Source: Bordetella sp. BOR01 (lineage in GTDB: Bacteria > Pseudomonadota > Gammaproteobacteria > Burkholderiales > Burkholderiaceae_B). Taken from it: 64,000 nt of DNA. Below the pieces are notes generated by a model. It was not told where the DNA came from and made no database searches. It saw nothing but the letters and a program-made list of their open reading frames with translations. Shown in pieces: positions 1-9,495 of the stretch; within the stretch, counting starts at the first letter, position 1; every line of letters starts with the position of its first letter. Location: positions 744,001-808,000 of the forward strand of contig NZ_JAHUWT010000002.1 of the NCBI RefSeq assembly GCF_019218885.1, in the 5' to 3' direction. Both the position numbers and the translations under genes were made by a program.

Positions 1-1
1 C

Positions 2-1162
2 AAGCTGGTGCTGACCCAGGCCAGTGGCGTGCTGCCCGACGGCACGCCGTTCGAGTTCTCGCATCCCGATGACGCGCCCGCGGCACTCGAGGTGCCCGAA
101 CAGGCGCAGGACGTGCGGGTCATGCTGGCGCTGCCGCGCATCCGGCAGGGCGCCACCGACGTGCAGTACGAAGACGAAGCCGATTCGCTGGCCCGCTACC
201 TGGTGCAAGAAGCCGAGGTCGAGGATTCCGGCTCGATGGGCCTGGAGCCCGCCTTGCTGCAATTGGGCCGGCTGCGGTTGCGGCTGATGCTCGAGACCGA
301 CCTGGGCGACGAATGGCTGGGCCTGGGCGTCGTGAGGGTGATCGAGCGCCGCGCCGACAACCGTATCGTGCTCGACGAACGCTATATTGCGCCGTGGCTG
401 GCCTCCGGCGCGCATCCGCTGCTGCTGGGCTTCGTGCAAGAGCTGCACGGCCTGCTGAATGCGCGCAGCGAGGCCCTGGCCATGCGCCTGTCGCAACCGG
501 GCCGCGGCGGCGTGTCCGAAGTGTCGGACTTCATGCTGCTGGAAACGGTGAATCGCTACATCGGCGCGCTGTGGCATGCGCGCCAGGCCGAATGGCTGCA
601 TCCCGAACGCCTGTTCCACGACTGGCTGATGCTGGCATGCGACCTGTCGACGTACACGGCGGCATCGCGTCGCCCCGAAGTGCTGCCCGAGTATGAGCAC
701 GACGATCTGCAAACCACTTTCGGCACCTTGATGAACGAGCTGCGGCGGTCGCTGTCGGCGGTGCTGGAACAGCATGCGCTGCAGATTCCGCTGCAAGACC
801 GCGGCCAGGGAGTGCGCGTGGCGCAGATCCCCGACCTGGAACTGCTGCGCACCGCCGGCTTCGTATTGGCGGTGCACGCCGACATGCCCTCGGACACGGT
901 GCGCTCGCGCTTTCCGGCGCAGGTCAAGATCGGCCCGGTCGAACGCATCCGCGACCTGGTGCACTTGCAGCTTCCCGGGGTGACCGTGCGCGCGCTGGCC
1001 GTGGCGCCGCGCCAGATTCCCTACAGCGCCGGCCACGTGTATTTCGAGTTGGACAAGGATGGCGATTTCTGGAAACAGCTAGAGCGCACTGGCGCGCTGG
1101 CGTTGCACCTGGCTGGCGAATTTCCTGGGCTGTCCATGGAATTCTGGGCCTTGCGCGACTAG
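2..1162 (+). CDS. tssK: Type VI secretion baseplate protein TssK (5' end outside window)
   Basis: TssK is a trimeric cytoplasmic baseplate subunit that links the T6SS wedge complex to the TssL/TssM membrane complex. The window opens inside the gene. The frame is open from base 2, and about 386 residues remain of a family that usually runs near 445. An early GTG at position 8 is internal, not the start. The segment beginning ASGVLPDGTPFEF is a typical TssK motif close to the N-terminal shell domain, and the protein runs to a normal C-terminus. It lies 12 bases upstream of tssL in the standard K-L-M order. Identification rests on this motif and on synteny. Confidence 0.93.
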   Translation, partial: KLVLTQASGVLPDGTPFEFSHPDDAPAALEVPEQAQDVRVMLALPRIRQGATDVQYEDEADSLARYLVQEAEVEDSGSMGLEPALLQLGRLRLRLMLETDLGDEWLGLGVVRVIERRADNRIVLDERYIAPWLASGAHPLLLGFVQELHGLLNARSEALAMRLSQPGRGGVSEVSDFMLLETVNRYIGALWHARQAEWLHPERLFHDWLMLACDLSTYTAASRRPEVLPEYEHDDLQTTFGTLMNELRRSLSAVLEQHALQIPLQDRGQGVRVAQIPDLELLRTAGFVLAVHADMPSDTVRSRFPAQVKIGPVERIRDLVHLQLPGVTVRALAVAPRQIPYSAGHVYFELDKDGDFWKQLERTGALALHLAGEFPGLSMEFWALRD

Positions 1163-1174
1163 GGCGGAGACATC

Positions 1175-2458
1175 ATGCACGCTTCCGATACCGCCATGCC
1201 CGGCCCGCTGGGCGGAGGCATTCCCGAAGGGGCCGCCTCGGCGTCAAGCCGGCTGCGGCCCAACGAATATGTGATCAGCGGCTCGAATCCGTTGGTGGCG
1301 GCGGCCAATCCGCTGCTCGACCTGATTCCGCAGATCCGCGCCACGACCTCGCATCCGTCGCCGGCCATGCTGCGCGAGCACTTGCTCGACGAGATCCGCC
1401 AGTTCGAGCTGCGCGCGCAGCAGGCGGGCATTCCCAACGAAACCATCCTGGGCGCGCGCTATTGCCTGTGCACGGCACTGGATGAAGCGGCCGCGCTGAC
1501 GCCCTGGGGGGGCAATGGCGTCTGGTCGGCGCACAGCCTGCTGGTGACATTCCACAACGAAACCTGGGGTGGCGAGAAATTCTTCCAGTTGCTGGCCAAG
1601 CTGTCGCAGAATCCCAGCCAGCACCTGGACCTGCTGGAACTGCTGTACTACTGCCTGGTGCTGGGTTTCGAGGGCCGCTACCGGGTGGCCGACAACGGCC
1701 GTTCGCAGCTCGAGACCCTGCGGCAGCGCCTGCTGCGCATCTTGCGCAGCGCGCGCGGCGATTATCCGCGCGCCTTGTCGCCGCATTGGCAGGATGTGCC
1801 GGCCCAGGCCCAGCTGCGGCGCCTGCCGATACCGCTGTGGGTGTTCGGCGCACTGGTCGCGGTGCTGGCGCTGGCCATCTATTGGGCCCTGGCCTGGAGC
1901 CTGAGCCGGCAATCGGATGCGGTGTTCACCGCAATCAGCGGCTTGAGGCCGCCCACGGTGCAGATCACGCCCACCCGCAGGCCCGCCCCCGCGCCGCGCC
2001 TGGCGGTCTTCCTGGCGCCCGAGATCCGCGACGACCTGGTCACGGTGCGCGACGAGGTCGACCGCAGCGTAGTGGTGCTGCGCGGCGATGGGCTGTTCGA
2101 GTCCGGTTCGGCCGGGGTGCGCGAACAGTACCTGCCGGTGCTCTCGCGCGTGGCCGATGCCCTGCGCGAGACCGAGGGCAACATCCTGGTGCGCGGCTAC
2201 AGCGACAACATTCCCATGCGCGGGGCCCGCTATCCATCGAACTGGCACTTGTCGCAGGCGCGCGCCGACGCAGTCAAGGAACTGCTGGAAGGGCGCCTGG
2301 ACAATCCGCAGCGAGTGCGCGCGGAAGGGCGTGGCGATGCCGATCCGGTGGCGCCGAACGATACGGCGGCGGGGCGCTCGCGTAACCGCCGCGTCGAAAT
2401 CACGCTGATGGTGCCGCCGGTGCCTCGGGAAGAGACGGTCGAGGGTGCGCGGCAATGA
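1175..2458 (+). CDS. tssL: Type VI secretion inner-membrane protein TssL with C-terminal OmpA domain
   Basis: TssL (DotU family) anchors the T6SS membrane complex and contacts the baseplate. The 427-residue protein has a cytoplasmic DotU domain at about residues 25-215. One membrane helix lies near 219-240, and a periplasmic OmpA-like peptidoglycan-binding domain near 300-415, with RGYSDNIPMRG and SRNRRVEI among its motifs. This makes it the 'evolved' TssL type that binds the cell wall itself. The ATG at 1175 follows a GGCGGAG ribosome-binding site. The stop overlaps the tssM start (ATGA at 2455-2458), so translation is probably coupled. Confidence 0.95.
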   Translation: MHASDTAMPGPLGGGIPEGAASASSRLRPNEYVISGSNPLVAAANPLLDLIPQIRATTSHPSPAMLREHLLDEIRQFELRAQQAGIPNETILGARYCLCTALDEAAALTPWGGNGVWSAHSLLVTFHNETWGGEKFFQLLAKLSQNPSQHLDLLELLYYCLVLGFEGRYRVADNGRSQLETLRQRLLRILRSARGDYPRALSPHWQDVPAQAQLRRLPIPLWVFGALVAVLALAIYWALAWSLSRQSDAVFTAISGLRPPTVQITPTRRPAPAPRLAVFLAPEIRDDLVTVRDEVDRSVVVLRGDGLFESGSAGVREQYLPVLSRVADALRETEGNILVRGYSDNIPMRGARYPSNWHLSQARADAVKELLEGRLDNPQRVRAEGRGDADPVAPNDTAAGRSRNRRVEITLMVPPVPREETVEGARQ

Positions 2459-5400
2459 TCCATAACGTATTTGGTTTCCTGTTCAGCCGGGGCCTGTGGA
2501 ATTTCCTGGGCCTGGTGGCGCTGGCGCTGCTGATCTGGATTGCCGGCCCGCTGTTGGCCATCGGCACGACGCGGCCGCTGGAAAGCGAGACGACGCGCAT
2601 CATCGTGATTGCCGTGTTGTTCGGCTTGTGGCTGCTGCGCATCCTGTGGCGAAAATGGCGCGAAGGGCGCCTGAATGCGCAATTGCTTGGCCAGTTGCGC
2701 AAGCCCGCGGCCAAGAAGAAGGTCGAGCCGGAACCCGGCAATCCCGAGATCCGCCAACTGGAAGAGCGCTTCAACGAAGCGGTCGAGCTGCTGCGCAAGA
2801 CACGCTTTGAAGGCGGCAAGCGGCGCCTGTCGCTGGACCGTTTCTCGAAGCAGTACCTGTACCAGTTGCCGTGGTACGTCATTATCGGTGCGCCCGGGGC
2901 CGGCAAGACCACGGCCCTGGTGAATTCCGGCCTGAATTTCCCGCTGGCGGACCGCTTCGGCAAGGTGGCGCTGCGCGGCGTGGGCGGTACGCGCAATTGC
3001 GACTGGTGGTTCACCGACGATGCGGTGCTGCTCGATACCGCGGGCCGCTACACCACCCATGAAAGCGACGCCACCGGCGACGAGGAAGAATGGAAGGGTT
3101 TCCTGCGGTTGCTGTCGAAATACCGCGGGCGCCAGCCCATCAACGGCGCGATGCTGACGGTCAGTGTCGAGGACCTGCTGGCCGCCTCCGATGCCGAGCG
3201 CGTGCAGCACGCGGCGGTGCTGCGGCGACGGCTGCAGGAACTGCGCGAGCAACTGGGCATCCAGTTCCCCGTGTACGTGCTGGTCACCAAGGCCGACCTG
3301 CTATCGGGCTTTGAAGAATACTTCGCGTCGTTCAATCGCGAAGACCTGTCGCAGGTATGGGGTTTTACGCTGCCCTATACGCGCACCCAGGAAGCCGATT
3401 TCGATCTGTACGAGGCATTCCATGCCGAGTACCGGCTGCTGCAGCGCCGCCTGGACGATGCGCTGCCCGAGGTGCTGGCGGCCGAGACCGATGCGTCGCG
3501 TCGCGCGCTGGCCTACATGCTGCCGCAGCAGTTCGCCGGCCTGCAGGCTGTGCTGGGACACTTCCTGAGCGATGTGTTCGCCACCTCGAAATACGAGGCG
3601 CGGCTGGTGCCGCGCGGGGTGTACTTCACCAGCGGCACGCAAGGCGGCGAGACCTTCGACCAGGTCACGGGCCACTTGAAGCGCTACCTGCGCATCGACG
3701 GCGGGCCGGCGCCGGCGGCCAGCGTGCCGGGCGAGGGCGACGGGCGCAGCTACTTCCTGAAGGGCCTGCTGCAAGATGTGATCTTCCGCGAAGCGGGACT
3801 GGCCGGGCGCAACCTGCGCTGGGAACGCCGCTATCGCCGCCTGCACTGGGCCGGCTATGGCCTGATCGCGGCGCTGCTGGTGGCGTTGCTGGTGGGCTGG
3901 GTGATGAGCTACCGCAACAACAAGACCTACGTGGCCGAAGTCTCGCGCCGCGTGCCCACGGTAGAGAAACTGGGCCGCGAGATCAAGATCACCCGGGCAG
4001 GCGACGTGCTTGGGCTGATGCCGTTCCTGGACAGCCTGTGGTATTTGCCGCGGCACGCCAACTTCGAACTGGATGCGCCACCCCTGAGCTACCAGTTCGG
4101 CCTGTACCAGGGCCAGAAGATGCAGGCGGCCTCGCAAGGTGTCTACCGGGACACGCTGGAGCAAGTGCTGCTGCCGCAGATCGCCCGCCGGGTCGAAACC
4201 GCGCTGCGCTCGGCGGCTCCGGGCGACCTGGAGTTCTCGTACGAGGCGCTGCGGGCCTACCTGATGCTTTACGAGGCCGACCACTACGATGCCGAGTTCA
4301 TGCACGCCTGGCTGCTGTCGGATATGCAAAAAACCTTGCCCGAGGGCTACACGCGCCGCCAGTACGAGCTGATGTCGCTGCATTTGCGCAACCTGGTGCA
4401 GGGCCGCGTGCTGTCTTCGCCTTTCCCGCGCGACGACGAGCTGGTCAACGAGGCGCGCGAGCGGCTGGCGCGCTATACCCTGGCGCAGCGCGCCTACAGC
4501 CGGCTGCGCCGCATGCTGGCCAATAGCAGCGAGCAGGGGCCCGAACAGACTGCCATTACGCTGGGCGGGCCGCAGGCCAGCGCCGTGTTCGTGCGCAAGA
4601 GCGGCAAACCCCTTACCCAGGGCATCCCGTCGCTGTACAGCTATGACGGCTACTGGAAAATATTCAACCAGCGCGTCACGCGCGTGGCCGACCTGCTGCG
4701 CCAGGACGACGCATGGGTGCTCAACATCGAGGCGCCCGGCATCCTGGACCAGCGCGCGCAGCAGCAGTTGATCGTGGACATCAAGCGCTTGTACATGAAC
4801 GACTATGTCGAGCAATGGGACGGCTACCTGAACGACCTGCAACTGGCGCCCACGACCTCGCTGTTGCAGAACATCCAGATGGCGCGCACGCTGTCGGCGC
4901 CCGAATCGCCGCTGGTGAAGCTGGTGCAGGGCGTGGCGCGCGAGACATCGCTGCTGCGCGATACCGGTGACGGACAGTCGCTGATGGACCAGGCGCGCAA
5001 CCGGGTCAGCAGCACGCGCGAAGCGCTGGAGCAGATGTTCGGCCCCACGGGGCCCAGTTCCGCGGTACGCGCCGATGCCTCGGACGACAAGCTGGAACGT
5101 ATCGTCGACCTGCATTTCGAGCCGTATCGCCGGCTGGCCCAAAGCGAAGGCCAGGGCAGCCCGCCCGCCATTTCCGCCACCACCGGGCTGATCAACGAGC
5201 TTTATACATACCTGACCGCTGCCGATGCGGCGCTGCGCAGCGCCAGCCCCGCGCCGGGGTCGGACGTGGTCACCAAGCTGCGCGCCGAGGCGGGCCGGTT
5301 GCCCGAGCCGCTGCGCGACCTGCTCAACACCCTGTCGGTCAAGGCGTCGGGCGAGATCTCCGAGGCCACCCGCGAACGCATGGGCGACACCGTGACGGCC

Positions 5401-6069
5401 ACGATCGGGGTGTTCTGCCGGCAGTCGATCGCGGGCCGTTATCCGTTCGCCAACGGCTCGTCGCGCGATGTGGCGCCCAACGACATGGCGCGGCTGTTCG
5501 GGCCCAACGGCATGATGGATGATTTTTTCCAGAAGCACTTGGCCACCCAGATCGATGTGTCGGGAACGCGCTGGCGCTTCAAGCCCGGCATCGACGGGCA
5601 GCAGGGCGACAAGGCCGCCTACCTGGATTCGTTCCAGCGCGCCGGCGTGATCCGCGACGTGTATTTCACCGCGGGCAGCCCCCTGCCGTCGTACCGCGTG
5701 GCGATCCGCCCGCTCGAGATGGATGCGCAGATCACCCAGTTCCTGATGGACGTGGACGGCCAGACCGTGCGCTATGCGCACGGCCCGCAGGTGGCCACCA
5801 ACGTGCAGTGGCCGGGGCCGCGCGGCAGCAACCAGGCGCGCATCGAATTGACGCCCCAGACCGGTCCGGCCGGAATGTCCGCATCGGGGCCGTGGGCACT
5901 GAACCGTTTGCTGGACAAGGCGCAGTTGCGGCGCGGGGCATCGCCCGAAATCACCATCGCGACCTTCGACATCAACGGCCGCAAGGTCGTGCTGGAGATC
6001 ACCGCCAGTAGTGTGAAGAGTCCTTTCCATCTTGCCGAGATGCAGGGGTTCTCCTGCCCCGGCCGCTAG
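2455..6069 (+). CDS. tssM: Type VI secretion inner-membrane protein TssM (IcmF)
   Basis: TssM/IcmF spans the periplasm and links the inner-membrane TssL to the outer-membrane lipoprotein TssJ. The 1204-residue length is normal for the family. Two N-terminal membrane helices lie within residues 12-70. A GTPase-like domain carries a Walker A motif, GAPGAGKTT, near residues 145-153. A third helix near 467-485 precedes the large periplasmic domain, which ends in the conserved IcmF C-terminal region. The start overlaps the end of tssL by four bases. The Walker A motif is intact, so nucleotide binding is plausible, although it is dispensable in some systems. Confidence 0.96.
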   Translation: MIHNVFGFLFSRGLWNFLGLVALALLIWIAGPLLAIGTTRPLESETTRIIVIAVLFGLWLLRILWRKWREGRLNAQLLGQLRKPAAKKKVEPEPGNPEIRQLEERFNEAVELLRKTRFEGGKRRLSLDRFSKQYLYQLPWYVIIGAPGAGKTTALVNSGLNFPLADRFGKVALRGVGGTRNCDWWFTDDAVLLDTAGRYTTHESDATGDEEEWKGFLRLLSKYRGRQPINGAMLTVSVEDLLAASDAERVQHAAVLRRRLQELREQLGIQFPVYVLVTKADLLSGFEEYFASFNREDLSQVWGFTLPYTRTQEADFDLYEAFHAEYRLLQRRLDDALPEVLAAETDASRRALAYMLPQQFAGLQAVLGHFLSDVFATSKYEARLVPRGVYFTSGTQGGETFDQVTGHLKRYLRIDGGPAPAASVPGEGDGRSYFLKGLLQDVIFREAGLAGRNLRWERRYRRLHWAGYGLIAALLVALLVGWVMSYRNNKTYVAEVSRRVPTVEKLGREIKITRAGDVLGLMPFLDSLWYLPRHANFELDAPPLSYQFGLYQGQKMQAASQGVYRDTLEQVLLPQIARRVETALRSAAPGDLEFSYEALRAYLMLYEADHYDAEFMHAWLLSDMQKTLPEGYTRRQYELMSLHLRNLVQGRVLSSPFPRDDELVNEARERLARYTLAQRAYSRLRRMLANSSEQGPEQTAITLGGPQASAVFVRKSGKPLTQGIPSLYSYDGYWKIFNQRVTRVADLLRQDDAWVLNIEAPGILDQRAQQQLIVDIKRLYMNDYVEQWDGYLNDLQLAPTTSLLQNIQMARTLSAPESPLVKLVQGVARETSLLRDTGDGQSLMDQARNRVSSTREALEQMFGPTGPSSAVRADASDDKLERIVDLHFEPYRRLAQSEGQGSPPAISATTGLINELYTYLTAADAALRSASPAPGSDVVTKLRAEAGRLPEPLRDLLNTLSVKASGEISEATRERMGDTVTATIGVFCRQSIAGRYPFANGSSRDVAPNDMARLFGPNGMMDDFFQKHLATQIDVSGTRWRFKPGIDGQQGDKAAYLDSFQRAGVIRDVYFTAGSPLPSYRVAIRPLEMDAQITQFLMDVDGQTVRYAHGPQVATNVQWPGPRGSNQARIELTPQTGPAGMSASGPWALNRLLDKAQLRRGASPEITIATFDINGRKVVLEITASSVKSPFHLAEMQGFSCPGR

Positions 6070-6083
6070 AGACGGAATCCGCC

Positions 6084-6788
6084 ATGGACGACGCAAACGG
6101 GAAACTGGGGTGGTACGGCAAGATTCCTGCCTCGGGCGATTTTGTGCATCGCCGCTTGCCGCGCGAACTGATTGCCTGGTGGGATCGCTGGCTGCAGTAC
6201 GGCCTGACGGCGCTGAAGCAGGCGCCCGATGACAGTGCGGCCCGCAGCTTCGCGACCGCGCCGATCTGGAACTTTGCCATTCCATCGGGGCCCAGCGGCA
6301 ACGGGGCGCAACTGGGCTGCATCGCGCCCAGCCGTGACCGGGTGGGGCGGGGTTACCCCCTTTGCGTGATCATGTCCATTCCGGAAGACGCTTATCACAG
6401 CACCATGCTCGACGGCGCCACCGACTACTACCGGCAGATCGGCGCCAGCATGCTTGCGGCGGTGCGCCATGGCTGCGCCGCAGAGCAATTCGACCGCGAA
6501 CTGCAGGAAATCCGCGTGCCGGGCGCCGTGCTGCCGGTAGAGCGTTCCAGCGGCAGCGACATCATGGACATTCTCAATGCCGGGCTGGAAACTGCTGCCG
6601 AGCCGGTCTCGCAGCGCAGCCTGGCCGCCTGGCCCGACTTGCCGTTCTGCTTCAACCCCAGTTCGCATACCAGCTATTGGTGGACCAACCAGGTCGACGG
6701 GGCGGCATTGCAAACCTACGTGCACGGCGGGTCGTTGAACGCTGCGCTGTTTACTCGATTGTTCGCGTCGCTGCCGGCCTGGCGCTAG
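6084..6788 (+). CDS. tagF: Type VI secretion-associated protein TagF
   Basis: TagF (DUF2094, ImpM family) is a T6SS accessory protein that represses secretion post-translationally in Pseudomonas and Agrobacterium, in the same circuit as PpkA/PppA phosphorylation. The N-terminus, GWYGKIPASGDFVHRRLP, is the family signature, and the WDRWLQ segment follows. The 234-residue length fits a single-domain TagF. The ATG lies 14 bases after the tssM stop. The next gene carries a degenerate kinase domain rather than an active PpkA, which raises the question of how this TagF is controlled. Confidence 0.93.
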   Translation: MDDANGKLGWYGKIPASGDFVHRRLPRELIAWWDRWLQYGLTALKQAPDDSAARSFATAPIWNFAIPSGPSGNGAQLGCIAPSRDRVGRGYPLCVIMSIPEDAYHSTMLDGATDYYRQIGASMLAAVRHGCAAEQFDRELQEIRVPGAVLPVERSSGSDIMDILNAGLETAAEPVSQRSLAAWPDLPFCFNPSSHTSYWWTNQVDGAALQTYVHGGSLNAALFTRLFASLPAWR

Positions 6789-6819
6789 GCAGCAATCCCT
6801 TACGTGCCCGGAGCCCTGT

Positions 6820-8319
6820 ATGAGCACAACTTCCGCCACCTTGCCCAATCGCGACGTGCCCACCGGTGCCGGGCCCGGCCATCGGCCGTTGAGCGCGATC
6901 GCGGCGGCCGCCGGCGGCGGCGTGCCGCAGGCGCGCATACGCCGGGTGCTGGCCGACCTGGCTGCGCCGCTGGCCGAACTGCACAGGCAAGGCGGCGTGC
7001 ATGGGGCCATTGCCATGAGCACCATCGGCCTGGACAGCTCGGGCAAGGCGCACCTGCTGGTACCGCCGCTGGAACCCGCCGCCGACGCCGAGGGCGGCGC
7101 ACGCCTGGAGGGCTACGCGGCATTCGAGCAATATACCGATGACCCCGAACGGCCTTGCGGACCCTGGACCGATATCTACGCCTTGAGCGCGGTGGCCCAC
7201 AGCCTGCTGGTGGGGGCCGCCCCTCCGGGGGCGCTGGCCCGGTGCGTGAAAGACACGTATGTGCCGCTGGCCGGGCGCGAACTGGGAGCCTACGACCCCG
7301 GGTTCCTGCAGGCGGTGGACCGGGGCCTGTCCATGACGCCGGCGGCCCGCCCGCAGGATATCGAGGTCTTCTCGCAGCTTGTCGGCCTGGGCCTTTCGTT
7401 GCAGCCCGTGGCCGAGCCGCAGCCCGTCCAGGCGGCCAGCGAGCCCGAGTTGCCCCCCGTTGCGGCGCCCCCGAAACCCGGGCCGGGGCCGCGCGTGCCG
7501 CTGCTGGTCATGCTGAGCGTATTGGCCGCCGTGGCGTTTGCTGTTTACCTGTGGCTGCGTCCGGGCGCGCCCAGCTCGCAATTGGCCAGCCGCGCCACAC
7601 CGCCGGCGCCGCCGCCGGCAGCCGCGCCGGCCCAGCCCGAGCCGCCTGTGCCGACGCCCCCGGCGTTGTCCGACCTGGGCACGCCGCGGACGGCCGATCC
7701 GGCTGCGCCGCCCGCGCCGCCCGCCGAAGATACCGTGCCGGCGCCATCGGACCCGGGCCCTGCCGCGGTGCCCGGTGGCACGCCTCCTGGGGGCGCTGCG
7801 CCGCCAACGGCCCAGCCGCCTGTGGATCCTGCCGTGCCCCCGGCCGGTTCAGCGCCGCCCGATCCCGCCCAGTCGCCGCAGGATGCCCAGCCGCCCGCAG
7901 ACCCTGCGGTGCCTTCCGTGCCGGGCGAGCCCGCGCCAGCGGGTTCGGCTGACCCCGCGGGCACGACCGCCCCGGATGCGCTTGCCGCGCCGGGCATGGC
8001 GCCCGATTCAACCGATCCGGCCGCGGCAGCCGGCGCGCCTGGGGACGAAAGTGCCGTGCCGCCCGAGACGGCGCCTGGCCAGACTCCGCCTGTAGAACCC
8101 CCGCCCGCCGCATCGGTGGCGGTACGCGTCCATGTGCAGCCATGGGGCGAAGTATTGGTCGATGGCCGTTCGCGCGGCATCAGTCCGCCGTTGACCCAAC
8201 TGACGCTATCGCCGGGCCAGCATCGCGTCACTATCCGCAATCCTGCCGCGCCTGACTACAACACAACCGTCAATATCAGCGCCGGTGGTTCGGCGTCGAT
8301 TTCCCACGTGTTCGAGTAA
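6820..8319 (+). CDS. Membrane protein with degenerate kinase-like domain, Pro/Ala-rich linker and PEGA domain
   Basis: This is the last gene of the T6SS block. Residues about 25-210 resemble the C-lobe of a PknB/PpkA-type kinase: LAELHRQGGVHGAI sits where HRDIKP is expected, and GPWTDIYALSAVAHSLLVG and PAARPQ match later C-lobe motifs. I find no N-lobe Lys, no HRD Asp and no DFG motif, so it is probably a pseudokinase. A membrane helix lies near 226-246. A Pro/Ala-rich stretch of about 180 residues (250-430) leads to a C-terminal PEGA-like domain (EVLVDGRSRGISPPL). The topology suggests a cytoplasmic pseudokinase and a periplasmic PEGA domain. Its role in T6SS is inferred from position only. 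Confidence 0.8.
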   Translation: MSTTSATLPNRDVPTGAGPGHRPLSAIAAAAGGGVPQARIRRVLADLAAPLAELHRQGGVHGAIAMSTIGLDSSGKAHLLVPPLEPAADAEGGARLEGYAAFEQYTDDPERPCGPWTDIYALSAVAHSLLVGAAPPGALARCVKDTYVPLAGRELGAYDPGFLQAVDRGLSMTPAARPQDIEVFSQLVGLGLSLQPVAEPQPVQAASEPELPPVAAPPKPGPGPRVPLLVMLSVLAAVAFAVYLWLRPGAPSSQLASRATPPAPPPAAAPAQPEPPVPTPPALSDLGTPRTADPAAPPAPPAEDTVPAPSDPGPAAVPGGTPPGGAAPPTAQPPVDPAVPPAGSAPPDPAQSPQDAQPPADPAVPSVPGEPAPAGSADPAGTTAPDALAAPGMAPDSTDPAAAAGAPGDESAVPPETAPGQTPPVEPPPAASVAVRVHVQPWGEVLVDGRSRGISPPLTQLTLSPGQHRVTIRNPAAPDYNTTVNISAGGSASISHVFE

Positions 8320-8323
8320 AGAT

Positions 8324-9133
8324 TCAGCCGCCGGTAGCGCTACCATCGTCGGACGCGCCGGCGTCTTCGACGACATCGGCAGTAAACATATAGCCCCAGC
8401 CATGGACTGCCTTGATGGGCAGGCGCATCTGGTGGGCGGCGGCCTTGCGGCGCATGCGGCTGATCATGACATCGACAAAGCGGCCGCGCCGCTCGCCGTC
8501 GCTGGCTTCACCCGATTGCATGCCATCGGCGATCAGGGTGTCGCGGCTGACTTTCTTGTCCGGAGCACGCACCAGGCGCAGCAGGAAGCCGCGTTCGGCC
8601 GTGGTCAAGGCCAACTCCTGGCCGGCAGGCGCGATCAGCGTCCAGCCCTTGCTGGCCAGCCGCCACCCGGCGATGGCCGGCTCGATGGGCTCCGTGCCCA
8701 CGCTGCTTTCAATGGGCACCATGTTCGGCACGGCCACGGTCTCGGCCACCTTGACCGAGACGACGTCGGCCACGCGGCGCAGCAGCGACTGGAACACCGC
8801 CGCCAGTTCCAGGCCACTGGCGCTGGTATCCAGGCAGGCATCCGCGCCACACAGCAATGTGCGCACGCGCGCCTCGCTGTCGGCAAAGCCTGCCAGCGCG
8901 ATGATCCCCAAGGTATGCCGCATGGCACGCAATTGCGCCGCGGCGATATGTATTTTGGGCAGCGAGCCCGTCAGCACAATCAGCGAAACGGCGTGCTGAG
9001 ACACATGAGTGTAAAGGTCGGCCAGTTCCGTATAGCGATGAACCTGGAATCCCAGGTGCGACAGATCGGCGATCTGCTGCGGGTGGGCGGTGTCGTCTCC
9101 GGCTAAAAAGAGGACATCCAACGATTTATTCAT
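8324..9133 (-). CDS. OmpR-type winged-helix regulator with degenerate receiver domain
   Basis: This 269-residue protein has an N-terminal receiver-like fold and a C-terminal OmpR/PhoB winged helix (about residues 165-255; LALTTAERGFLLRLV, then VDVMISRMRRK and IKAVHGWGYMF). The acidic pair at the end of strand 1 is present (D13-D14). At the strand-3 position where the phospho-acceptor Asp belongs, the sequence is LIVLTGSLP, so Thr replaces Asp. It is probably not controlled by ordinary phosphotransfer. No sensor kinase adjoins it. The gene converges on the T6SS block with a four-base gap, so control of T6SS is possible but unproven. AAGGGA precedes the ATG. Confidence 0.82.
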   Translation of the reverse strand: MNKSLDVLFLAGDDTAHPQQIADLSHLGFQVHRYTELADLYTHVSQHAVSLIVLTGSLPKIHIAAAQLRAMRHTLGIIALAGFADSEARVRTLLCGADACLDTSASGLELAAVFQSLLRRVADVVSVKVAETVAVPNMVPIESSVGTEPIEPAIAGWRLASKGWTLIAPAGQELALTTAERGFLLRLVRAPDKKVSRDTLIADGMQSGEASDGERRGRFVDVMISRMRRKAAAHQMRLPIKAVHGWGYMFTADVVEDAGASDDGSATGG

Positions 9134-9495
9134 GATTCCCTTCCGGATGGGGGTACCAGGGCAACTGGCATGCCGCGTCTGACAATACCGCGGCCCGCGG
9201 TTTGTAAGTGTTTTGAATAAGGGTGGTGGCGCAAGGTAAGCCGTGGCGATGCATGGCCGGCGCCCGAATCGCGGGGATCAACGATAAATCGATGTTGGTG
9301 GCAGGAGCGAGGTCTGACTGCTGTTGTTGTGTAATCCTGTGTCTCATTTAACCTCAAATGTATATCTATGTGAATATAGGCGCCAAATTGATACAATTCG
9401 ACCTGGCGGCGATTATCGCCGCCTCCTTTTCAGCCTCGGACATCCACTGGGCCGCGGTACAGTAGACACCTTGTACTGACTGCGGAGTACCAGAC
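9134..9495. other. Intergenic region between divergent regulator and lipoprotein genes
   Basis: This 362-base gap is more AT-rich than its surroundings, especially at 9340-9400, and should hold the promoters of both flanking genes. A short inverted repeat, AATTG-ATA-CAATT, lies at 9386-9398. A -10-like TACAGT lies at 9458-9463, ahead of the lipoprotein gene, but I see no convincing -35 partner. Open frames on the minus strand here show no recognisable protein features and are not called. Confidence 0.5.

Noticed and set aside
3301-6285. Open reading frame of about 990 codons on the minus strand, opposite tssM
   Set aside because: It is the antisense shadow of a high-GC gene. The protein is rich in Arg, His, Gly and Gln with no domain, and tssM on the other strand has clear motifs.
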